Part shown: piece by piece, positions 1-6,611 of the stretch
Layout of the letters: each line of letters begins with the position of its first letter
How positions within the stretch are numbered: position 1 is the first letter of the stretch
NCBI GenBank assembly: GCA_035620975.1
Contig: DASPFV010000211.1
Location: 1 to 11,279 of the forward strand
Length of the DNA stretch: 11,279 nt
Source of the DNA: DASPFV01 sp035620975
GTDB lineage: Bacteria > Acidobacteriota > Vicinamibacteria > Vicinamibacterales > 2-12-FULL-66-21
Direction of reading: 5' to 3'
The notes under the pieces: model-generated
The model's database searches: none
What the model saw: only the letters and a program-made list of their open reading frames with translations
Told to the model about the DNA's origin: nothing
Translations under genes and position numbers: made by a program

Positions 1-12
1 CCAAACCGTACG

Positions 13-894
13 TTATTGCAAGACCTGACCCCGGGTCCTGCGGCGATAGCCTGAGTAGCTCGTCACGGCCTCCACATCGAAGCGTCGGAAGAGCAGGGTG
101 CGGCCGCTTCCCTTGAAGCGCACCTCCGCGGGCAGCCAGACGCCCTCGAAGCGTCGGCGACGGAACTCGAACTCGCTCCCCTCGTGGACGCGCCCGACGA
201 ACCCCCAGCCAATCGTCACGTCCCTGACCGCCTCCAGTTCCAGCGCCGCGATCTCGTAGTCGGCTTCCGCGATCCAGATGCGACCGCGGAAGGCCTTCAT
301 CCATCGCCCCTCGCGCGTGCCCACGCGCGCGGTCTGCCGCGGCGTCAAATCGATCACCAGCGTCGGCACGCCTTCTACGACCTCCCGGCCGATGATCGTC
401 GGCACAAATACCGCGAAGGCATCGTCCACAATCGCCTCGCGCTCCCGCCGTGCGTTGTCTTCCTCCTCGAGCCGGCGGGCGCGCTGCGACGGCGACTCCC
501 GCGCAAGGCGCTCCTCCCGCTCCCGCACATGACGCGCGTGCTCGGCATCCCGCTCCGCAAGCTCCGACGGATCGAGCGGGCGCCCGTCGATCGCGATAAG
601 GCGCTTCCACGTGCGGCCTGGCTGGCTGGACGGATGGACCTCGAACCTCCGGAGCGGCCCGACGGTGACTTTGCCCAGCTTCGAGAACTTCAGGTCGCGC
701 CGCTCCTCGATATAACTGAACTGCTCGAGCAGCTCGTAGTCGAACCGCGCCGCCGCACGGACCTTGTTGATCAGGACCGCAACGTCGACCGTCGCAGCAG
801 GCGCCACGCCCTGGCCGGGATGCGCGGCCGTGGACAACGCCGACGAAAAGACGACGAGCATGGGCAGCGAACGCAAGCTGCGGAGACAGTGCAT
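13..894 (-). CDS. Secreted LolA-like hypothetical protein
   Basis: Function unknown. From the ATG at 894 the product is about 293 aa and begins with a signal peptide: arginines near the N-terminus, a hydrophobic stretch PMLVVFSSAL, then a likely cleavage near residues 23-25. It should therefore be exported. The mature part starts with a short beta-rich segment containing YIEERRDL and RLIAIDGRPL (residues about 60-108). A very charged Glu/Arg-rich helix follows (about 110-155), then a beta-rich C-terminal half (IIGREVVEGVPTLVIDLTP, RIWIAEADYEIAALEL, GVWLPAEVRFKG). That alternation of strands around a sentence-like IWIAxxDYxI segment resembles LolA/LppX-type periplasmic folds, and similar proteins are common in Acidobacteriota; this is recollection, not a search. 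A TTG at 924 would add 10 residues. Neither start has a clear ribosome site, and I prefer the ATG because it places the signal peptide at the N-terminus. The next gene upstream on the same strand ends 106 bases away. Confidence 0.75.
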   Translation of the reverse strand: MHCLRSLRSLPMLVVFSSALSTAAHPGQGVAPAATVDVAVLINKVRAAARFDYELLEQFSYIEERRDLKFSKLGKVTVGPLRRFEVHPSSQPGRTWKRLIAIDGRPLDPSELAERDAEHARHVREREERLARESPSQRARRLEEEDNARREREAIVDDAFAVFVPTIIGREVVEGVPTLVIDLTPRQTARVGTREGRWMKAFRGRIWIAEADYEIAALELEAVRDVTIGWGFVGRVHEGSEFEFRRRRFEGVWLPAEVRFKGSGRTLLFRRFDVEAVTSYSGYRRRTRGQVLQ

Positions 895-1000
895 CTGTGT
901 GACAGGCCGGAAGGGATCCGGCAAACGGGCCGCTGGGTGCTCGTGTCTTAATGCAGAGCAGGGCCGACAGCCGTGCGAGCAGGCATCGCTGGGGTCTTCT

Positions 1001-2923
1001 CTATTGTAGCGAAAGCCGCAGGTCCTGGACCTTCTTCTCCCCCTCGGCGAGCGAGACGCGGAGGGTCGAACTCTCGAGCTGCTGCAGGAAGGCGGGATCG
1101 AACCAGGATCCCGGCTCGGGGTCGACGATCGCCGTCAACCGGTACTCACCCGGGGGCAGGGAGCGGAAGATGAAGCGGCCGTCCGTGGCAGGTCGGGTCG
1201 ATTGAATGCGCCGCGACTGCGGTGTCCAGTACCGCGGATCGGCGGAGAACGCGAGGAGCGTGTATTCCGACGCGGGCCGGCCGCGGCTGTCCGTGACGAG
1301 CCCGCTCAGCTCGGCCTGCCTGTCGCTGAACGTGATGAGTGCGTTCGTCACGTTCTGGTTCGGCTTCACCTCGACGGGAAAGTCGAGCGTGTCCTGCCCA
1401 TCGATGACAGCCGACTCCAGAAACCAGCCGGGGCCTGCCCCGGACGCCGAGAGGCGATAGCGCCCCGGCACCACATCCGCAACCGAGAAACGGCCGCTGG
1501 CGTCCACGGTGCCCTGCGCCGGCGTTGCCAGCGCGCGAGGCATCACTCCGGGTTCGGCCGGCACGAGCGTGACGCGGAGGCGGCTCGCATCGTCGGGCGC
1601 CTGCGCCGCACCTTCGAACGTGATCCGGCCGGCGATCGACATTCCCGGCTGCAGCGGGAGGACGACGTTCGCGACGTCGTGGCCGTCCACCACGAGAGTG
1701 GTCATCGCCCAGAGCCGGGCCGGGTTGGAAGCTCCGCCGCCGGAGCCGCGACCCGCGAAAGGCCTCTGTCCGCGTCCCGCCGGCACCCCGCCGCGGCCCC
1801 CCGGACCCTGGAAGGCCTCGACGTCGCCTCGCATCGGGCCGCCTCCGCTCCGCGCGAGGAGCGTGTACTGCCCGGGTGCCACCCCGGTGAGGCTGAACCG
1901 ACCATCGCGGTCAGCCCTCGTCGACTGGGTGCCCAGGCCAGGGACGGCCTGTCCCGCGGCGACGAGCACCACCTGTGCGCTCTGCAACGGCTGGCTCGTG
2001 GCGCTGACGACGATGCCGTCGATGCGTGCAATCGGCACCAGCTGGAGCTGGAAGTCCACGCCGCTGCGTTCTTCGCCAGCGCCTACCACGATTGAGGCTG
2101 CGGTCGACGGCACGGTCGTGCCGGGATAGTACACGGGTGCGTAGCCGGTCGCCTGATCGTCGGCTTCGGGGAGCTGCGACTGCTGAGCGGTCGCGCGCTC
2201 GAGCAGCTGGCGGGCGAGCGGCGCGTTCTCGGGCGCCAGAGCCGCGGCCCGCTCCCGCAGAGCCGCCACCTCGGTGCGAAGCCGATCCGGATCCGGCCCT
2301 CCGGGCCTCCGCGGCAGGGCGACGACCAGATATTCGCCCGGCTGCAGGCCGTAGACGCGGTAGATCCCGCGATCGTCCGTCGAGCCGGTGCCGGCCTGCT
2401 CCAGGGCGCGCGTCCCGTTCCGCAACGCGTGCCTCAGCACGCGAACTGGAGTGCCGGGGACCGCCTCGCCCTGTTCGTCGAGGAGCGTGCCCGTGATGAC
2501 GCCGCCGCGCGGCATCTGCAGCCGCGCCTCGAAGGTCTGACCATCCGACAGCTGGATTGGCGTGCCAGGCCGGCCCGCGCCGGGCCGGTTCTGCCCGTAG
2601 GCGATGCCGACATGGCCCGGCTTCGAGACCGTGAGGGAGTAGCGGCCGGCCGCCAGCCCGGCGAAGACGAAGCGCCCGTGATCGTCGGTCAGCATCGTGC
2701 GACTGCCGCGCAGTTCCGTCGATGACAGGCTGACGCGGGCACGCCGGGCCGGCTGGCCCGTGCCCTCGACGAGGACCGTGCCGGCGAGTGTGGCCGTGCC
2801 GGCGGGGATGGCCGTGCCGGCCACCGGGTCGCGTGGGCCCGGAACCGGCTGTTGTGCCGACGAAGCCGCGAGCCAGGGCCCTGGCAGCAGCAGCGCCACG
2901 ATCAGCCCGCGAACCAGCGTCAT
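1001..2923 (-). CDS. Carboxypeptidase regulatory-like multi-domain secreted protein
   Basis: A 640-aa exported protein built of about five carboxypeptidase-regulatory-like (transthyretin/Ig-like) beta-sandwich repeats. The signal peptide covers residues 1-23 (LIVALLLPGPWLAASSA). Each repeat ends in the family hallmark D-x-GRF-x-hydrophobic-x-pG-x-Y-x-L: DDHGRFVFAGLAAGRYSL (about 81-97), DDRGIYRVYGLQPGEYLV (183-200), DRDGRFSLTGVAPGQYTL (338-354), DASGRFSVADVVPGRYRL (474-491) and DGRFIFRSLPPGEYRL (581-596). Residues about 214-250 form an Ala/Leu/Glu-rich helix between repeats 2 and 3. Residues 372-398 are a low-complexity Gly/Arg linker. No peptidase, TonB-plug or beta-barrel segment is present, so it is probably a surface or periplasmic scaffold or adhesive protein rather than an enzyme or transporter. 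The ATG at 2923 follows directly from the signal peptide; no strong ribosome site is visible. It faces away from the bacillithiol run. The precise role is unknown. Confidence 0.88.
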   Translation of the reverse strand: MTLVRGLIVALLLPGPWLAASSAQQPVPGPRDPVAGTAIPAGTATLAGTVLVEGTGQPARRARVSLSSTELRGSRTMLTDDHGRFVFAGLAAGRYSLTVSKPGHVGIAYGQNRPGAGRPGTPIQLSDGQTFEARLQMPRGGVITGTLLDEQGEAVPGTPVRVLRHALRNGTRALEQAGTGSTDDRGIYRVYGLQPGEYLVVALPRRPGGPDPDRLRTEVAALRERAAALAPENAPLARQLLERATAQQSQLPEADDQATGYAPVYYPGTTVPSTAASIVVGAGEERSGVDFQLQLVPIARIDGIVVSATSQPLQSAQVVLVAAGQAVPGLGTQSTRADRDGRFSLTGVAPGQYTLLARSGGGPMRGDVEAFQGPGGRGGVPAGRGQRPFAGRGSGGGASNPARLWAMTTLVVDGHDVANVVLPLQPGMSIAGRITFEGAAQAPDDASRLRVTLVPAEPGVMPRALATPAQGTVDASGRFSVADVVPGRYRLSASGAGPGWFLESAVIDGQDTLDFPVEVKPNQNVTNALITFSDRQAELSGLVTDSRGRPASEYTLLAFSADPRYWTPQSRRIQSTRPATDGRFIFRSLPPGEYRLTAIVDPEPGSWFDPAFLQQLESSTLRVSLAEGEKKVQDLRLSLQ

Positions 2924-2960
2924 GCTGGTGTTAGACGTCCGCGGGCCGCCGCCCGTTTAG

Positions 2961-3032
2961 CGCCACGGAAGAACACGGAAGAACACGCCACGGAAGAACA
3001 CGCCACGGAAGAACACGGAAAAACACGGAAAA
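2961..3032. repeat. CACGGAAGAA-type tandem repeat array
   Basis: About 72 bases of direct repeats with a 10-base period (CACGGAAGAA and near variants), organised in part into 15-base units CCACGGAAGAACACG at 2963-2977, 2988-3002 and 3003-3017. Insert or decay copies (GAAGAACACG at 2978-2987, then GAAAAACACG and GAAAAGC) lie between and after them. It starts 38 bases beyond the start codon of the divergent secreted-protein gene and ends about 150 bases before the epimerase-like gene. The A-rich, GGAA-containing sequence contrasts with its GC-rich surroundings. There are no spacers, so it is not a CRISPR array. I recall similar arrays scattered through intergenic DNA in several phyla; no function is known to me. 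Confidence 0.85.
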
Positions 3033-3184
3033 GCTCTCGGACGCGGACCTCTCGAGTATTGGGAGATGCCGCATTGAACAGCTCCCGTCACGAAGGTTTC
3101 ACAACTCCAGAGGACGCCCAGGCAGGTGCGGCCCAGGGCCCAGGGAGTCCCGACGATGAGGCGCGCGGGCCGCGCGAGGGTAAG
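3033..3184. other. Rest of divergent intergenic spacer
   Basis: With the repeat array, this completes a 261-base gap between two diverging genes, so it should hold the promoter of the bacillithiol run. I see no confident sigma-70 promoter. TTGAAC at 3074-3079 could be a -35 box, but no good -10 box lies 16-18 bases downstream. GAGGG at 3176-3180 is the probable ribosome binding site for the gene starting at 3185. No RNA gene, riboswitch or small protein gene is evident. Confidence 0.5.
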
Positions 3185-4069
3185 ATGTGCGCCATGGAGA
3201 GACACACAGCCTGGACGATGAACCGGCGCGGGTTTCTGGGGGCCGTCGGTGCGGCGGTAGTGCCCGCCTGGAGCGTGGCGGCTGCGATCGAGCGCGTCGG
3301 CGTCCAGCTCTACACCGTCCGCGAGGCCCTCGCGGCCGACTTCGACGGGACGCTCGCGAAAGTGGCAGCCATCGGCTTCAAGGAAGTGGAGTTCGCCGGC
3401 TACGCCGGCCGGACGCCGGTGCAGGTCCAGGCGTCGCTGGAGCGACATGGTCTCACCGCGCCGGCGGCGCACGTCGATTACCCGAGCCTCGGCGAGAAAT
3501 GGCCGCAGGTAATCGAGGCGGCCGGTAAGATCGGGCATCGCTACCTGGTCAACCCCTGGATAGACGAGTCCATCCGGCGCGCGCCGGACAGCTGGAAGCG
3601 AATCGCGGAGTCGTTCAATCGCGCCGGAGAGGCGAGCCGCAAGGCGGGCATCCAGTTCGCGTATCACAATCACCACTTCGAGTTCGATCCCGTCGACGGT
3701 GTCCTGCCGTTCGACGTCCTCCTGCAGGAGTGCGATCCCGGGCTCGTGAAGATCGAGCTGGACCTCTGCTGGATCGCGGTCGCGGGCGGTGATCCGCTCG
3801 CGTACTTCTCCCGCCACCCGGGACGCTTCCCGCTCGTGCACGTGAAGGGCCTCGCGAAGCGGCCGGCCGGGGGGGCGGCCGCGCCGATCGACCGCGTGCT
3901 GCCTGACATCACCGACGTCGGGCGCGGCGACGTGATCGACTGGCCGCAAATCTTCGCGAAAGCGCCGCAGGCGGGCATCCAGCATTACTTCGTCGAGCAC
4001 GACGTACCGAAGGCGCCGTTCGAGAGCCTGAAGATCAGCTACGACTACCTGCGCGGGCTGGGGTTCTGA
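3185..4069 (+). CDS. Tat-exported sugar phosphate isomerase/epimerase-like TIM barrel
   Basis: A 294-aa protein of the xylose isomerase-like TIM-barrel superfamily (AP endonuclease 2 fold). Members isomerise or epimerise sugars, inositols or keto acids using a divalent metal. The N-terminus carries a twin-arginine signal, NRRGFLGA (residues 13-20), followed by a hydrophobic Ala/Val stretch to about residue 34, so export of the folded protein is predicted. The barrel begins with GVQLYTVRE (39-47) and continues through GFKEVEFAGY (64-73), FAYHNHHFEF (158-167), KIELDLCW (189-196), LVHVKG (217-222) and YFVEHD (268-273). The probable metal ligands are E166, D193, H219 and E271, by analogy with the family. 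The substrate cannot be read from sequence. I chose ATG 3185 because GAGGG lies 4 bases upstream; ATG 3194 and 3218 are alternatives that keep the Tat motif. bshB1 begins 23 bases after its stop, so they are probably co-transcribed. Confidence 0.88.
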   Translation: MCAMERHTAWTMNRRGFLGAVGAAVVPAWSVAAAIERVGVQLYTVREALAADFDGTLAKVAAIGFKEVEFAGYAGRTPVQVQASLERHGLTAPAAHVDYPSLGEKWPQVIEAAGKIGHRYLVNPWIDESIRRAPDSWKRIAESFNRAGEASRKAGIQFAYHNHHFEFDPVDGVLPFDVLLQECDPGLVKIELDLCWIAVAGGDPLAYFSRHPGRFPLVHVKGLAKRPAGGAAAPIDRVLPDITDVGRGDVIDWPQIFAKAPQAGIQHYFVEHDVPKAPFESLKISYDYLRGLGF

Positions 4070-4092
4070 CCGACACGCCGACCCGTTCCTGC

Positions 4093-4815
4093 ATGACGCC
4101 GAATCCGGTCGATCTGCTCGTGTTCGGTCCGCATCCCGACGATATCGAGATCGGGCTGGGCGGCGCGGTCGCGCGCGCGTCTGCCGAAGGGCAGCGCGTG
4201 GGCTTGTGCGACCTGACGGCCGGCGAGATGGGAAGCAACGGCACGGAAGCCGAGCGCCTCGAGGAGGCGGAGGCCGCGCGTGCCGTGCTCGGCGCGGCAT
4301 GGCGGATCAACCTGCGCTGGCCCGATCGGGCGCTCGGGAGCACACCGGAGCACGTGCGGTCGGCCGCCGCGCTCGTCCGATCGGCACGTCCCCGCGCCGT
4401 GGCGCTGCCGTACGGGCACGATCGGCATCCTGACCACGTCGCGGCGAGCCAGCTCCTGACCGAGGCGGTGTTCAATGCCGGCCTGCGGCGGTACCCGCTC
4501 GAGGCTGATGCCTGGAGGCCCGACTGGATCTGTTACTACTTCATCAACGATGCCGCGGATCCCACCTTCGTCGTCGACGTGTCCGCGCAGTACGACCTGA
4601 AGCGGCGGGCCCTCGCCTGCCACGCAACCCAGTTCGCGCCGACAGGAGCCGGCGCAGTCGCCACGCGTCTGACGTCGCCGCGGTTCCTGCAGCTCGTCGA
4701 GAGCCGGGACGCCTGGTTCGGAGCGCGCGCGGGCGTCGCCTTCGCCGAGGGCGTAGTCGTCCGCGAGATGCTGGTCCGGCAGAGTCTCTTCAAAAATGAC
4801 CACGGCGACCGATGA
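4093..4815 (+). CDS. bshB1: Bacillithiol biosynthesis deacetylase BshB1
   Basis: A zinc-dependent N-deacetylase (PIG-L/LmbE family, 240 aa, normal length). It removes acetate from N-acetylglucosaminyl-L-malate to give GlcN-malate, the second cytosolic step of bacillithiol synthesis. The N-terminal motif PHPDDIEIG (residues 13-21) and the motif GHDRHPDHVAAS (108-119) are present. By alignment with the Bacillus cereus enzyme of this family, the zinc ligands would be H14, D17 and H115, with D16 as general base and H112 nearby; the spacing matches with an offset of two. DLTAGEMGSNGT (40-51) and the C-terminal GVAFAEGVVV (214-223) are typical of BshB1 rather than of other LmbE proteins. No signal peptide is seen. 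The ribosome site before ATG 4093 is poor, so translation may depend on the preceding gene 23 bases upstream. bshA follows after 121 bases. Confidence 0.93.
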   Translation: MTPNPVDLLVFGPHPDDIEIGLGGAVARASAEGQRVGLCDLTAGEMGSNGTEAERLEEAEAARAVLGAAWRINLRWPDRALGSTPEHVRSAAALVRSARPRAVALPYGHDRHPDHVAASQLLTEAVFNAGLRRYPLEADAWRPDWICYYFINDAADPTFVVDVSAQYDLKRRALACHATQFAPTGAGAVATRLTSPRFLQLVESRDAWFGARAGVAFAEGVVVREMLVRQSLFKNDHGDR

Positions 4816-4936
4816 GCGACGGAAGCGCCTGGGCAGGGCGTTCACCGAGACTCGGCTGGATGCGCTTTTCAGCATCGTGCCTGGACCCCGCGCGAGAGCG
4901 TGTCAGGGGGGCCGGGGGGACGATCCCCGGTAGAGC

Positions 4937-6070
4937 ATGAACGTCGGCATCATCTGTTATGCCTCCATCGGCGGCAGCGGCATCGTCGCGACCGAGCTCG
5001 GGAAGGCGCTCGCGGACCGGGGCCACCAGGTGCACCTGGTGAGCACGGACGTGCCGTTCCGGCTGAACGAGTTCCATCCGGGCCTCGCCTTCCACCAGGT
5101 GCACACGCCGAGCTACCCGCTCTTCCGCGAGCCGCAGTACGTGCTCTCGCTGGCGAACCGCGTCGTCCAGGTCGCGCGCGAGTTCCGTCTGGACGTCATC
5201 CACGCGCACTACGCCGTCCCGCATGCGACGGCCGCGCTGCTGGCCCAGCAGGTGCTCGAGTCCGGCGGCCGCGGCCCCGTCGCGCAGGTCGTGACGACAC
5301 TGCACGGCACCGACATCACGCTCGTCGGGAGCGATCCGTCGTTCTCCGAGATCGTCGCGTATTCGATCGAGCGATCCAACGGAGTGACGGCGGTGTCGCA
5401 CAGCCTCGCCTCGGCGACCCACACCGAGCTCTGCGTCACCCGCGAGATCGCGGTCATTCCCAACTTCCTCGATTTCGCAGTCTATCGACGGATTGCCGTG
5501 CCGGGCCTGCGGGAGCGATTCGCGCCCGAGCCGGAGACGAAGCTCGTGATACACGTCTCGAACTTCAGGCCGGTGAAGCGGATCGATGCGGTCATGGAGG
5601 TGTTCGCGCGCATCTGCCGGGAGGTGTCGGCCAGGCTGCTGCTGGTGGGGGACGGCCCCGAGCTGGGCACGGCCTATCGGCTCGGGCGCGAGCTGGGGAT
5701 CTCGCAGCTCGTGGAGGTGCTCGGAGCCCAGGAAGCCGTCCTCCCCCTCATCTCGGCATCCGACGTGTTCCTGCTGCCGTCCGCGCAGGAGAGCTTCGGG
5801 CTGGCCGCGCTGGAATCGATGGCGTGTGAAGTACCGGTGGTGGCGTCGCGCGTGGGCGGCCTGCCCGAGGTGATCGAGCACGGCGTGTCGGGGTTCCTGC
5901 ACGCGCCGGCCGATCTGGACGGCATGGCGGCCAGCGCAGTGCGCCTGATGACCGATCCGGCGCTCCGGGCCCGGGTGACGGGCGCCGCGCTCCGCCGGGT
6001 TCGCGAGGAGTTCTGCGCCGAGCGCATCGTGCCGATGTACGAGGCCCACTACGCGCGCGTGCTGCGCTGA
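4937..6070 (+). CDS. bshA: N-acetyl-alpha-D-glucosaminyl L-malate synthase BshA
   Basis: A retaining GT-B, family 4 glycosyltransferase of 377 aa, matching the usual BshA length. It transfers GlcNAc from UDP-GlcNAc to L-malate, the first committed step of bacillithiol synthesis, in the cytosol. Diagnostic stretches are all present: the glycine loop YASIGGSGIVATELG (residues 8-22), STDVPFRLNEFHPGL (36-50), IHAHYAVPHA (88-97), TTLHGTDITLVGSD (120-133), the nucleotide-sugar region HVSNFRPVKR (206-215), LLLVGDGPE (234-242) and the E-x7-E motif ESFGLAALE (285-293). The pairing with bshB1 immediately upstream supports the assignment over a generic glycosyltransferase. The start MNVGIICYASIGGSG matches the family N-terminus. 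No strong ribosome site is visible; a 6-bp GC stem-loop lies at 4912-4930. The stop overlaps the first possible ATG of the next gene by one base, so the DinB-like gene is probably translationally linked. Confidence 0.95.
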   Translation: MNVGIICYASIGGSGIVATELGKALADRGHQVHLVSTDVPFRLNEFHPGLAFHQVHTPSYPLFREPQYVLSLANRVVQVAREFRLDVIHAHYAVPHATAALLAQQVLESGGRGPVAQVVTTLHGTDITLVGSDPSFSEIVAYSIERSNGVTAVSHSLASATHTELCVTREIAVIPNFLDFAVYRRIAVPGLRERFAPEPETKLVIHVSNFRPVKRIDAVMEVFARICREVSARLLLVGDGPELGTAYRLGRELGISQLVEVLGAQEAVLPLISASDVFLLPSAQESFGLAALESMACEVPVVASRVGGLPEVIEHGVSGFLHAPADLDGMAASAVRLMTDPALRARVTGAALRRVREEFCAERIVPMYEAHYARVLR

Positions 6071-6084
6071 TGCGAGGGGTTTCC

Positions 6085-6561
6085 ATGCCACAGGGGGAAA
6101 TCGCCCAGCTGCTCGATGTGATCGATCGTGCCTACAATCGCCGGTCCTGGCACGGCACGAACCTGCGCGGTTCGATACGCGGGCTGACGTCCGGCCAGGC
6201 CGCCTGGCGCCCGGGACCCGGCCGCCACAACATCTGGGAGATCGTCGTCCACGCCGCCTACTGGAAGTACGCCGTCTGGCGGCGGCTGACGCGCCAGCAG
6301 CGCGGCTCGTTCGACCTGGAAGGATCGAACTGGTTCCCCAGGCCGGAACGCGCCGACGAGCGCGCGTGGAAGGAGGACATAGCGCTCCTCGAGCGGATGC
6401 ATCGCGAGCTGCGCAACGCGGTAAGCCGCGTGCCGGCAGCCGCGCTCCGCCGTCCTCTGCCCGGCAGCCCGACGACGGCATTCGAGCTGATTGCGGGAAT
6501 CGCCGCGCACGATCTCTACCATGCTGGCCAGATTCAGTTGATCAAGCGTCTGGCGCGATAG
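6085..6561 (+). CDS. DinB-superfamily protein (putative bacillithiol S-transferase-like)
   Basis: A 158-aa four-helix-bundle protein of the DinB/YfiT-like putative metalloenzyme superfamily. The three histidines that bind a divalent metal in this fold are in their usual places: H56 in NIWEIVVHAAYWK, and H142 and H146 in GIAAHDLYHAGQIQLIK. I chose ATG 6085 because GAGGGG at 6074-6079 sits 5 bases upstream. An ATG at 6070 overlapping the bshA stop (TGATG) would add MRGVS and is also possible. Known superfamily members include mycothiol-dependent maleylpyruvate isomerase and the bacillithiol S-transferase BstA/YfiT. Position directly after bshA therefore suggests, but does not prove, a bacillithiol-using transferase, detoxification enzyme or isomerase. 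The fold is confident and the substrate is inference. It is the last gene of the plus-strand run and converges with the QueA-like gene 47 bases away. Confidence 0.88.
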   Translation: MPQGEIAQLLDVIDRAYNRRSWHGTNLRGSIRGLTSGQAAWRPGPGRHNIWEIVVHAAYWKYAVWRRLTRQQRGSFDLEGSNWFPRPERADERAWKEDIALLERMHRELRNAVSRVPAAALRRPLPGSPTTAFELIAGIAAHDLYHAGQIQLIKRLAR

Positions 6562-6576
6562 GAAAGCGGCTGAACC

Positions 6577-6611
6577 AGGTTTCAGGTTCCGGGTTCAGGG
6601 TTCCAGGTTCA
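6577..6611. repeat. Degenerate TTCAGG/TTCCAGG short repeat, copy 1
   Basis: The spacer between the convergent DinB-like and QueA-like genes is made of back-to-back variants of a 6-7 base word: TTTCAGG, TTCCGGG, TTCAGGG, TTCCAGG and TTCA. The last word, CCAGGTTCA (6603-6611), supplies the minus-strand TGA stop of the QueA-like gene. No stem followed by a T-run is present, so it does not look like a standard intrinsic terminator, although it sits where one would be expected. Confidence 0.7.

Noticed and set aside
2961..3032. CRISPR array
   Set aside because: The units are 10-15 bases and directly adjacent with no unique spacers, and no cas genes are nearby.
3074..3102. Sigma-70 promoter for the bacillithiol run (TTGAAC as -35)
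   Set aside because: No acceptable -10 hexamer occurs at the right distance, and acidobacterial promoter consensus is poorly known to me.
2852..3184. Upstream in-frame extension of the epimerase-like gene
   Set aside because: It would translate the repeat array and the opposite gene's start. The Tat signal and ribosome site place the start at 3185.
2957..4300. Minus-strand frame opposite the epimerase-like gene, ending in the repeat array
   Set aside because: The product is low-complexity Arg-rich sequence; the FFRGVFFR-type end is just the translated CACGGAAGAA repeat. The plus-strand TIM-barrel motifs are decisive.
4790..6481. Long minus-strand open frame (over 500 codons) opposite bshA
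   Set aside because: It is the antisense of convincing bshA and DinB-like genes. Its translation is Arg/Pro/His-rich with no recognisable domain, as expected from high-GC antisense frames.
6562..6608. Bidirectional intrinsic terminator between convergent genes
   Set aside because: No stable stem followed by a T-run could be found on either strand; the gap is filled by the TTCAGG repeat.
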